Positions 7,027-14,425 of a stretch of 14,425 bases of DNA are shown here, one piece after another. The notes below the pieces were generated by a model. It was not told where the DNA came from. It was given only the letters and a program-made list of their open reading frames with translations, and ran no database searches. Each line of letters opens with the position of its first letter. The stretch's first letter is position 1. Position numbers and translations under genes: made by a program. This DNA is from Desulfocicer vacuolatum DSM 3385 (GTDB lineage Bacteria > Desulfobacterota > Desulfobacteria > Desulfobacterales > SURF-7), in contig CAMBQS010000047.1 of NCBI GenBank assembly GCA_945870015.1, positions 1-14,425 on the forward strand, in the 5' to 3' direction.

Positions 7027-9921
7027 TCAAGGAAAAAAACAGGATTTCCATATTGCTGCAACAGTGGAGCCGGTTGCCAGGAGGTCGGGGTGATCCACTA
7101 CTGGCGGTTGATCCTGTAAATTCAGATGATGAACACTGGATCGGAAGGTCAGGTAGGCCTGCTTTAATAGAAGGGAGGCTTTTTGTTCGAGAATCCCGGC
7201 TTGAGCAAGAGCTTCAAGCTGCCGGACATTATCAGACCATTTTACAAGCTCTGAATGTTGATGCGCATTTGCCAGGATAAGATATTGTACGATAAACTCA
7301 ATATCAATGATTCCGCCTCTGCCCTGTTTCAGGTGAAACTTGCCAGGCTCGGAAACCCCATGCGCTTTTCGTATTTTTTCCCGCATCGTCCTTATTTCTG
7401 ATTTCAATTCCGACAGATCTCTTTTTTTCATAAGGGTTTCTTTTCGAATCACTTCGAACAGAGTTGAAATCGCAGGGTCTCCACATATAAAACGGGCGCG
7501 GACAATCGCTTGATGTTCCCAGGTCCATGCTTTATCCTTCAAATACTCTTGAAATGAATCAATATGGCTGACTAGAGGCCCGGAAGTTCCGCTGGGCCGT
7601 AATCTCATATCAATTTCATATAATTTGCCTGCTCGGGTATGGGTGGTCAGGATATGAATAATCCGCTGGCCGAGCCTGGTATAAAACTGACTGTTATCAA
7701 TCGATTGAGATTTTCCTCCCCGTGTTTTGCCCGGTGCGGCTCCGTGAAGAAAGACCATATCCAGATCCGATCCATATCCAAGTTCAATGCCGCCTAACTT
7801 TCCATATGCGATCACGGCAAACCCTTGTTTGCCGTTTTTACGATCCGGTGAAAAACTTGGATATCCATATTTTTGCCCAATATGGTGATAAGACAAGTTT
7901 AAAACCTGGGTCAATATCAATTCCGCAATATCAGACAGGTGATCACTCACGCGCATAAGCGGATAGTTTGCGCTGATGTCAGCAGCGGCAACCCGCAAGG
8001 TGTTAATCTGTTTAAAAATACAGAGCTGTTCAATCTGAAGTTCAAGGTCATCTAACGGAATAGAACTCAGTCTTTTTTCAATCTCGCTGGTCAATTGATT
8101 GCGATCCGGTGGACTGTAAAGAATTCTGGTATCCAGCAGTTCATCCAGCAAAACCGGATGCTGGGTGAGAAACTTGATGATCCATGGGCTGGCTATGGAG
8201 AGGCTCACGAGTTGTTTCAAGGCACTGGGGTTTTCAATCAGCAGAGAAAGATAGTTGGTTCTCTGTTCAATTGTTTTGATAAGTTCTACAATTCGAAAAA
8301 ATGAAAGATCCGGCTGTTTAGACTTTCCGGTGATTTCGATGACTCGTGGGATAAGCTGATCAAGCTTTCTGCGGCCTTCTCTGCTCAAAGATCTAGTTGC
8401 CGTGTCTTCTTGCAGGCTAATAATTTGTTTAAGGATGTCGGATGGCTTTTGGAATCCGGCTGAAAGAAGTATACCCTCTCCATCTTTTGGTTCAAAAAGG
8501 TTTTTCCAAATTCCCGATAGCTCTTTGTTGCCTTCTGAGACAGATTGCTCTTTATCGGCAGATGAAAGTATCTGTGTAAAATGATCATGAACATTTTTCA
8601 TATGGGCATTCAATTGATGGGAGAATTGGTCTGTATCTGAAAAACCGAGAGAAAGGGAGAGGAGGAAAAGTTTTGCTTCTTCTTTTGGAAGAGAATGGGT
8701 CTGCCGGTCATCAAATTCCTGGAGTCGGTGTTCTGTGTGGCGTAGAAAAAGATATGCGGCTGTCAACTCATCACAGGTAGACGGAGATATATATTTTTCT
8801 TCAACCAGTATATTCAGAACCCTTACTATGGATGGTTCCTGAAGCAAAGGTAAGACACCGCCCCGTATTAATTGAAAAGCCTGGCCGAAAAATTCAATTT
8901 CCCGGATTCCTCCTGGTCCCAGTTTAATATTTCCCTTAAATCCTTTCCGCTGGATTTCTAAATCGATGCTCTGCTTCATTTCGCGCAGGGATTCAAAGGC
9001 GTTGTAATCAAGGTATCTGCGATAGATAAATGGATTAAGCCTTTTGAGCAAGTGATGACCGGCTGTCTTATCTCCTGCTACCACCCTCGCTTTTATTAAG
9101 GCATACCGTTCCCATTCTCTTCCCTGAGCTTCATAATATTCCTCTAAAAAGTTAAAATTCATGATCAAAGGACCGTTTTCACCAAATGGCCTCAAACGGA
9201 GATCCACCCGGAAAATGATACCGGCAGAGGATGATCCGGCAAAGATTTTGAGAAATGCCCGGGACAGAAGAGAAAAGAATTCAAGGTTTGTAACGGTTTC
9301 GTGTTTACCACTGGTGCAACCATCTTCTGGAAATGCAAACATCAAGTCAACGTCAGAAGAAAAGTTAAGTTCATTTGCACCCAGTTTTCCAAGACCCACA
9401 ACAACGACATTTTGATCTTTTCCCGACTGATTTTTCGGGATGCCGTATCGAGCGGAAAATTGATCATATAATTTTGAGAAGACCCCATCAATACAGGCAT
9501 CCGCGAGGGCGGAAAGATCCGACATGGTTTCTGATAGATCTGCATAGCCGGTGAGGTCCCGAAAAGCAATACGGATCATTTCGCGACATCGGAAATGGCT
9601 TGTTTTTTCGGCGATCTGTTTTTCATCAAAAGCGATTTGTAAGATATGAGAAAGATTTCTGGCGTATGTTCCTGTTGGATAGGTACTGTAGAGACAGTTA
9701 TTCTCAAGAAGTTCTTTGAACAACAGAGGCTTTCGGGTGAGATTGGTAAAAATAAAATCACTGAACAGAAAGGCGGTTTTGAGATCATGCATCACTGTTG
9801 CTGATTCCGGAATCTGAAGATTGGATGCTTCCATCACATTACAGAAAGTTTCCCATTTTCTGTTTTGATTTTCAATGATCTCCGTTGGAAATAGAATCGG
9901 TGTCTTTTTTGTAGTACTCAA
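7027..9921 (-). CDS. glnE: bifunctional glutamine synthetase adenylyltransferase/deadenylylase GlnE
   Basis: GlnE attaches AMP to glutamine synthetase to inactivate it and removes it by phosphorolysis, under control of PII, PII-UMP and glutamine. The 964-residue protein has the family's two nucleotidyltransferase domains. The N-terminal deadenylylase carries GLGKLG (176-181) with D190/D192 in SSDVDL, and GPGGIREIEF (335-344). The C-terminal adenylyltransferase carries YGKLGG (706-711) with D719/D721 in GSDLDM, EIDMRLRPSG (769-778) and QGRGGIIDIEF (866-876). Both active sites look intact. The first codon is TTG (9919-9921), 2 bp after the gdhA stop. The nearest SD-like stretch, AGGGG, lies about 12 bases upstream, so translation probably depends on ribosomes finishing gdhA. 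The next in-frame Met is near residue 30, so a slightly shorter protein cannot be excluded. Confidence 0.96.
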   Translation of the reverse strand: MSTTKKTPILFPTEIIENQNRKWETFCNVMEASNLQIPESATVMHDLKTAFLFSDFIFTNLTRKPLLFKELLENNCLYSTYPTGTYARNLSHILQIAFDEKQIAEKTSHFRCREMIRIAFRDLTGYADLSETMSDLSALADACIDGVFSKLYDQFSARYGIPKNQSGKDQNVVVVGLGKLGANELNFSSDVDLMFAFPEDGCTSGKHETVTNLEFFSLLSRAFLKIFAGSSSAGIIFRVDLRLRPFGENGPLIMNFNFLEEYYEAQGREWERYALIKARVVAGDKTAGHHLLKRLNPFIYRRYLDYNAFESLREMKQSIDLEIQRKGFKGNIKLGPGGIREIEFFGQAFQLIRGGVLPLLQEPSIVRVLNILVEEKYISPSTCDELTAAYLFLRHTEHRLQEFDDRQTHSLPKEEAKLFLLSLSLGFSDTDQFSHQLNAHMKNVHDHFTQILSSADKEQSVSEGNKELSGIWKNLFEPKDGEGILLSAGFQKPSDILKQIISLQEDTATRSLSREGRRKLDQLIPRVIEITGKSKQPDLSFFRIVELIKTIEQRTNYLSLLIENPSALKQLVSLSIASPWIIKFLTQHPVLLDELLDTRILYSPPDRNQLTSEIEKRLSSIPLDDLELQIEQLCIFKQINTLRVAAADISANYPLMRVSDHLSDIAELILTQVLNLSYHHIGQKYGYPSFSPDRKNGKQGFAVIAYGKLGGIELGYGSDLDMVFLHGAAPGKTRGGKSQSIDNSQFYTRLGQRIIHILTTHTRAGKLYEIDMRLRPSGTSGPLVSHIDSFQEYLKDKAWTWEHQAIVRARFICGDPAISTLFEVIRKETLMKKRDLSELKSEIRTMREKIRKAHGVSEPGKFHLKQGRGGIIDIEFIVQYLILANAHQHSELVKWSDNVRQLEALAQAGILEQKASLLLKQAYLTFRSSVHHLNLQDQPPVVDHPDLLATGSTVAAIWKSCFFP

Positions 9922-9923
9922 AA

Positions 9924-11273
9924 TTATACCAGCCCCTGATCAAGCATTGCGTCAACAACTTTTACGAATCCCGCAATATTTGCACCTTTCATGTAGTTAC
10001 CGGGTGTACCATAGGATTCAGCGGCATCAAGGCAAGTCTTGTGAATATTTTTCATGATAAGACGAAGCTTTTCATCTACTTCTTCCCGCTGCCATCGGAT
10101 TCTCATGCTGTTTTGAGACATTTCCAGTCCGGATACGGCAACACCTCCGGCATTTGCAGCCTTGCCGGGGGCATAAAGAACATGACTATTGGTTACTACA
10201 TCAATTCCTTTTGGAGTGGTCGGCATATTTGCTCCTTCGGCCAGAAGAATGATACCGTTTTGGACCAGATGAGCCGCATCGTTTTCATTAATTTCATTTT
10301 CAGTTGCACAGGGAAAAGCACAATCAGCCTTATGATTCCAGAGAGGATTACAATTTGATTTTGCATCAACAGGAGTATAAACAGCCTCCTTGTATTGGTC
10401 TGCATACTCTTTGATTCTTCCTCTTTTTTTGTTTTTCAGTGTCTTAATAAACTTCAGTTTGCTTTCATCCATACCCGTTTCATCAAAAATGTATCCTGAA
10501 GAATCGGAAAGAGTCAATACCTTGCCTCCAAGAGAGAGGATTTTTTCCGTTGTAAACTGTGCAACATTTCCAGATCCGGATACAAGACATTTTTTGCCTT
10601 TCATGGTTGTGTTTTTTGTTGCAAGCATTTCTGAAGCAAAATAAACGCATCCGTATCCCGTTGCTTCCGGGCGGATCAGGCTTCCTCCCCAGTTCAAACT
10701 TTTTCCGGTGAGCACGCCGGTAAACTCATTGGTGAGTTTTTTGTACATTCCAAAAAGGAATCCGATTTCCCGGGCTCCGACACCGATATCGCCTGCAGGA
10801 ACATCCGTATTCTGTCCGATATGACGAAAAAGCTCACACATGAAACTCTGACAAAAACGCATCATCTCATTGTCGGATTTGCCTTTGGGATCAAAATCAG
10901 ATCCGCCTTTTCCGCCTCCCATGGGAAGGGTGGTCAAAGCATTTTTAAACACCTGCTCAAAGGCCAGAAATTTCAGGATGGATAAATTGACGGAGGGATG
11001 AAATCGTAATCCGCCCTTGTAGGGACCGATAGCACTGTTCATTTCGATCCGAAAGCCTCTGTTTACATGGATTTTGCCCTGGTCATCCATCCAGGGAACG
11101 CGGAAAATAATGGTTCGTTCCGGTTCGGTAATTCTTTCCAGGATTCCGGCATGTCGATATTCCGGATTTTTGTCGAGTACGGGCAAGATGGAATCCATGA
11201 CTTCGCTGATGGCCTGGTGAAATTCTTTTTCTCCTGGATCTCTTGACTTGATCTTGTCTAGTATGGAATTCAT
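9924..11273 (-). CDS. gdhA: glutamate dehydrogenase, small hexameric type, probably NADP-dependent
   Basis: GdhA aminates 2-oxoglutarate with ammonia and reduced cofactor to give glutamate, the low-affinity route used when ammonium is plentiful. The 449-residue length matches E. coli GdhA (447). Visible blocks: GPYKGGLRFHPSVN (83-96), the active-site signature LPMGGGKGGSDFDP (116-129) with K122, PAGDIGVG (159-166) with D162, and the Rossmann motif SGSGNVAQ (232-239). The SDSSG sequence after the second strand (256-260) and the close overall resemblance to E. coli GdhA favour NADP(H), but specificity is inferred. The ribosome site GAGGG lies about 5 bases before the ATG. It sits 42 bp downstream of the receiver/ATP-grasp gene and 2 bp upstream of glnE, so all three probably share a transcript. 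Confidence 0.96.
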   Translation of the reverse strand: MNSILDKIKSRDPGEKEFHQAISEVMDSILPVLDKNPEYRHAGILERITEPERTIIFRVPWMDDQGKIHVNRGFRIEMNSAIGPYKGGLRFHPSVNLSILKFLAFEQVFKNALTTLPMGGGKGGSDFDPKGKSDNEMMRFCQSFMCELFRHIGQNTDVPAGDIGVGAREIGFLFGMYKKLTNEFTGVLTGKSLNWGGSLIRPEATGYGCVYFASEMLATKNTTMKGKKCLVSGSGNVAQFTTEKILSLGGKVLTLSDSSGYIFDETGMDESKLKFIKTLKNKKRGRIKEYADQYKEAVYTPVDAKSNCNPLWNHKADCAFPCATENEINENDAAHLVQNGIILLAEGANMPTTPKGIDVVTNSHVLYAPGKAANAGGVAVSGLEMSQNSMRIRWQREEVDEKLRLIMKNIHKTCLDAAESYGTPGNYMKGANIAGFVKVVDAMLDQGLV

Positions 11274-11315
11274 TTTTCCCTCGCTTTTTGAAATATAAAA
11301 AAGTTGAACAACGAT

Positions 11316-14300
11316 TTATATGGAAGGTGGTTTTATAATTACAGCACGAGATACTTTACCATCTATTTTGATTATTACCTGATTTTTTAATCGATACTGA
11401 CAAATAAAAGCGGTTTCATATTGAATCGGTAATGTTTTGAGCCAGTCGTTATCCAGAAAGCCTTTACCCTTGTTTCCAATCGTGAGGTAGCCGATCCCCA
11501 GTGATGTTATATTATGAAAAAAATGAGTTCCCTGGGATGGGTCAACCGTTAATAGATCTGAAGCGGTTTCAACAATGGCGGCTACTCCGCAAATATCTTT
11601 CCAGCATACCGGAATGCCGAGCCATCGATCGGCTGATCCCCATCTTCCCGGCCCGATTAAAAGATATTTTTCATTTTTTTCCATCATATCTTTATTCAAT
11701 TTTCCAATCTCAGCGGCGATCTCAATTGTCCGGGCAGGATCAAATGAATCGGGTTTAACAAAAATAATTGAATAAATATCGGTTATGATGCCATTCCCTA
11801 AAGCATTATCTGAATAGCAGAAGGAACTTTCTATCTCTTTTTGTTCAATCTGAATGTTGACATTTCTTCTGTTGATCGCCATGGGCCTGATCTGGAGAAT
11901 AACCAGTTCAGGTCCCTTTCTTTTCTCATTCAGATCATATTCAGCAGGGAAAGTAACGGCAAACTCAATTTCAACAGGAGTCCCCATTCCAGCTTGTCCG
12001 ATCTCCAATAGCGTGATTAAAAGATCCGGGAGCGGATATTCATTGTATTTTAAAATATTGGAAAAAGATAATACATGCTGGGTATTGGCGTGATAGGTGT
12101 CACGAATTCGATGGTCCTCGGAGAGGTAGCTGCTAAACATGTTTCGCAGCTCGCTATGGGCTTCTATGGCTGGTTCAAAATCATTTATATCGAGTTGCGT
12201 GAGGGTTGAATTAAATTCAGCAGAACCATCTGTATTTATAGAAATTCCAAACTCATCCGGAAGATGGGACATCGCCAGCCCATAAAAAAGCTTCTGGGAG
12301 TTCTTGAGGATATCATTCACAGTAGAATATTGGGGTAGAAATTGAGGATATCGGGGAGAAAAACGAAGAGCGGCTCCTCCTTCTACCACGGTTTTTCCCA
12401 GGCCAAATGCAATATGGACAACCCCATCTTCCGGCTTCATATAAGAAACCGGATAGAAATTATAGGATTGGGCAACTCCTGAAATCGGAGGAAAATAGAA
12501 TCCACCATATTCCTTTCCGGTGATTTGTTGAATCACGATCGCCATTTTTTCTTCTTCCACCCGGTGGGATGTGTTTGTTGAATAATATTTAGGAGCTTCA
12601 AAATAAGTTGAAGCATAGATTAGTTTGATTGCACGGGCCAGATGATTCAACCGGTTGGAAATTTTGGGATCATTGTTTGGGATCATGTAGGTTTTATAAA
12701 TACCGGCAAATGGTTGAAACTGCGCATCCTCGAGAAGGCTGGATGATCTTATGGCAAGTGGCTGTTTGACACAGGATAAATATGTTGTGAGATCATTCAT
12801 AAGATTTTCGGAGAGGTCGGATGCCAGAAATTTTTTTGCAATGTTGAAATCGGTTTCCGTTATTTTTGAAAGCAGTTTCAGATGATTGGCTGAGACAAAA
12901 GAATCAAAATATTCAGTGGTAATGACAAGTGTTTTTGGTATCGTAATTCGGGCGGATGGGAATTTTTCCCAGAGTGAACGATTGCTTCCCAAAAAGGAGG
13001 ACAGAAATGCCAGTCCTCTGCCTTTTCCGCCAAGAGATCCGTTCCCGATTTTTGTAAAATCCATATCCGGATAGAATCCATCAGATGAAAAATCCGTGAT
13101 CACGCCACGGTGTCTGCTTTTCCGTTTTTTTCGAAGGCAATCCACCAGGTATTGTTTTATTTCTCTGGTACTTGAAAAATCAGTGGTATGCACAGGCTGG
13201 AGTTTGGATGCAAGCTGAATTTCGGAACGAGCCATGAGCCAGGTTGAAAAATGATCCTTTTCTGCATGAAAATATACCGATTCATCCGGAATGGAAGGAA
13301 TGGCTTTTTCCATCTGGTAAAGATTGGAAACCCTGGCCACTTCCTCACCGGTTGGAAGTCGAAAGATAAAGTCTCCGAAGGCCAGGTATTGTTCAAGGAA
13401 TGTTCGAATCTCCATGTGAAGAGAGGGAGAATTTTTGTTCAGAAAAACATTGGCCATTTCCAGTGCCTTTTTTCGGTTGGAATCATCGGAACTGAGCATA
13501 AGGAGAGGAAGCCCGGGCTTTTCCTTTTTGATCATGTCACACAGACGAAATCCTGCATGGTCATCGAGGTTGCTATTTCTAAAAAACCGGACATCGGAAA
13601 AAACGCTCAATATGTATGGTTTATATTTTTGAAACAGGGTTTCCGCCTCTTCAAAATTTTCAGCGATCAGAATTTTGGGCCGGGCTCTCATTCTCAGGAT
13701 GCGGTGTTCTTCATTGAGAGAATCGTCCATTATTTTTTGCGTTTGTGTAACAATTTCCCGATACAGGAGTGGCAATAGGGACGATCTGTATTCAGGAGAG
13801 TCTTCAACCAGGATAATTACCCTTACCATGGCTCTTTTTGTGTCATGGTAGACGTTCATCTGATCCTCCGTGCTTTTGATCATGGCAAGGAGAAGATCGG
13901 TGTTTCCGTTCCATACAAACAGCCGGCAGGTTGAATCCGTTTTCCTGTGTTCGGGAGCCAAGGACAGAATACCGGTGTCATGGACAAGAAGAATTATTGG
14001 AATTTGCGGGAACTTCTTCTGAATTTTTCGATGGAGAATATACGGGTCCGCCGTGTCCCTTACAGGCATGGTGATGATAAGGTCAAATTTACTTTTTGAT
14101 AATATCGTCAGCGCTTCATCAATGGAAGAAACCCAGGTGATTCTCGGTGGGCGTGATAAATTCAGCCCTCGATATTCATGGATGATTCTTTCTGCAAGCC
14201 GGCCTTCTTCTTCCATGATAAAGGCATCATATGGGCTGGAAACCAGGAGGATTTTTCCAACCCGTTTGGGCATTAAATCATGAAACACTTTAAAGGATAA

Positions 14301-14342
14301 ATCCGTATCCTCTGAGGATTCATCCGGTTTTATATTTTTCAT
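11316..14342 (-). CDS. receiver-domain / PEP synthase-type ATP-grasp fusion protein
   Basis: This 1008-residue protein has no assigned function that I recognise. Residues about 29-160 resemble a receiver fold (KILLVSSPYDAFIMEEEGR) but lack the acidic pair and the phosphoacceptor Asp. Residues about 172-320 form a second receiver with the full set: E180/D181, D250 in FSDVRF, S284/S285 and K303. The D181-D250 spacing of 69 is about 25 longer than usual. From about 430 to 820 lies the nucleotide-binding domain of PEP synthase/pyruvate phosphate dikinase: LGGKGRGLAF (K440), AIRSSSLLEDAQFQPFAG (R532), ISGVAQSYNFYP, EIEF (E793) and LQIRP (Q817, R819), the positions that bind ATP in the dikinases. 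There is no phosphohistidine motif and no PEP/pyruvate barrel. Instead a roughly 185-residue tail contains IGPGRWGSADRW (896-907) and DPSQGTHFFHN (934-944). No membrane segment or signal peptide is visible. It is probably cytosolic and heads the gdhA-glnE operon. PEP synthase activity alone is unlikely; a regulatory phosphotransfer or ATP-sensing role is inference. Confidence 0.85.
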   Translation of the reverse strand: MKNIKPDESSEDTDLSFKVFHDLMPKRVGKILLVSSPYDAFIMEEEGRLAERIIHEYRGLNLSRPPRITWVSSIDEALTILSKSKFDLIITMPVRDTADPYILHRKIQKKFPQIPIILLVHDTGILSLAPEHRKTDSTCRLFVWNGNTDLLLAMIKSTEDQMNVYHDTKRAMVRVIILVEDSPEYRSSLLPLLYREIVTQTQKIMDDSLNEEHRILRMRARPKILIAENFEEAETLFQKYKPYILSVFSDVRFFRNSNLDDHAGFRLCDMIKKEKPGLPLLMLSSDDSNRKKALEMANVFLNKNSPSLHMEIRTFLEQYLAFGDFIFRLPTGEEVARVSNLYQMEKAIPSIPDESVYFHAEKDHFSTWLMARSEIQLASKLQPVHTTDFSSTREIKQYLVDCLRKKRKSRHRGVITDFSSDGFYPDMDFTKIGNGSLGGKGRGLAFLSSFLGSNRSLWEKFPSARITIPKTLVITTEYFDSFVSANHLKLLSKITETDFNIAKKFLASDLSENLMNDLTTYLSCVKQPLAIRSSSLLEDAQFQPFAGIYKTYMIPNNDPKISNRLNHLARAIKLIYASTYFEAPKYYSTNTSHRVEEEKMAIVIQQITGKEYGGFYFPPISGVAQSYNFYPVSYMKPEDGVVHIAFGLGKTVVEGGAALRFSPRYPQFLPQYSTVNDILKNSQKLFYGLAMSHLPDEFGISINTDGSAEFNSTLTQLDINDFEPAIEAHSELRNMFSSYLSEDHRIRDTYHANTQHVLSFSNILKYNEYPLPDLLITLLEIGQAGMGTPVEIEFAVTFPAEYDLNEKRKGPELVILQIRPMAINRRNVNIQIEQKEIESSFCYSDNALGNGIITDIYSIIFVKPDSFDPARTIEIAAEIGKLNKDMMEKNEKYLLIGPGRWGSADRWLGIPVCWKDICGVAAIVETASDLLTVDPSQGTHFFHNITSLGIGYLTIGNKGKGFLDNDWLKTLPIQYETAFICQYRLKNQVIIKIDGKVSRAVIIKPPSI

Positions 14343-14346
14343 ATGG

Positions 14347-14369
14347 AACCTGGGTTTATTTTTCAGGTT
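14347..14369 (-). promoter_or_regulatory. inverted repeat over the start region of the receiver/ATP-grasp gene
   Basis: AACCTG (14347-14352) and CAGGTT (14364-14369) form a perfect 6-bp dyad around an 11-base loop, 4 bases upstream of the ATG. On the mRNA the start-proximal arm CAGGTT contains the only SD-like bases (AGG), so the hairpin could mask the ribosome site. It could equally be an operator. No sigma-54-type element was seen in the 83 upstream bases available. Confidence 0.35.
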
Positions 14370-14425
14370 TGTATGATTTGGTTGTTCAACATGGGAAAAA
14401 AGCTTGATCGTTTTTTTCTAACTAT

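Noticed and set aside
13251..13778. 175-codon plus-strand frame inside the receiver/ATP-grasp gene
   Set aside because: It is an antisense shadow of a gene with recognisable receiver motifs; no ribosome site or family resemblance.
11316..14342. Calling the 1008-residue protein PEP synthase (ppsA)
   Set aside because: Only the ATP-grasp part is present; the phosphohistidine motif and the PEP/pyruvate barrel are missing, so the enzyme name would be misleading.
1..14425. CRISPR arrays, tRNA/rRNA genes, insertion sequences or prophage signs
   Set aside because: No regularly spaced repeats, no tRNA-like or rRNA-like stretches, and no transposase or integrase reading frames; the window is filled with core metabolic genes.

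Overview
The window is one contiguous ammonium-assimilation and nitrogen-control locus of a Gram-negative bacterium, moderately AT-rich. The full GlnD/PII/GlnE cascade, GG-N10-GC (sigma-54 type) promoters, a small hexameric-type glutamate dehydrogenase and a large receiver/PEP-synthase-like fusion protein together suggest a deltaproteobacterium (Desulfobacterota, perhaps Desulfobacterales). That placement is an inference from gene content and remembered family distribution, not a search result.

Plus-strand half (about 1-6980). The left edge may hold the last codons of an unidentified gene (stop at 51-53) and three small dyads. A roughly 400-base non-coding stretch with a sigma-54-type promoter (339-354) follows, then glnD (PII uridylyltransferase), a glnB-type PII gene, amtB (ammonium channel, own sigma-54-type promoter at 3757-3772) and glnA (type I glutamine synthetase, own sigma-54-type promoter at 5363-5378). 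A strong bidirectional hairpin terminator (6941-6978) closes this half.

Minus-strand half (about 14425-7027). One apparent operon is read toward glnA: a 1008-aa protein joining two receiver-like domains to a PEP synthase/pyruvate phosphate dikinase-type ATP-grasp domain, then gdhA 42 bp downstream, then glnE (glutamine synthetase adenylyltransferase), whose TTG start lies 2 bp after the gdhA stop. glnE and glnA converge on the shared terminator.

How they fit together: AmtB admits ammonium. GlnD reads glutamine and uridylylates PII on Tyr51. PII and PII-UMP steer GlnE, which adenylylates or deadenylylates glutamine synthetase at the Tyr398 present here. GdhA is the alternative, high-ammonium route to glutamate. 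The layout separates the nitrogen-limitation genes (sigma-54 type, plus strand) from the nitrogen-sufficiency genes (gdhA and the GS-inactivating glnE, minus strand). The least understood part is the first gene of the minus-strand operon: it keeps the ATP-binding residues of PEP synthase but lacks the phosphohistidine and PEP/pyruvate barrel domains, and it carries a receiver with an apparently intact phosphorylation site. No ntrB/ntrC, tRNA, rRNA, CRISPR array or mobile element was seen.
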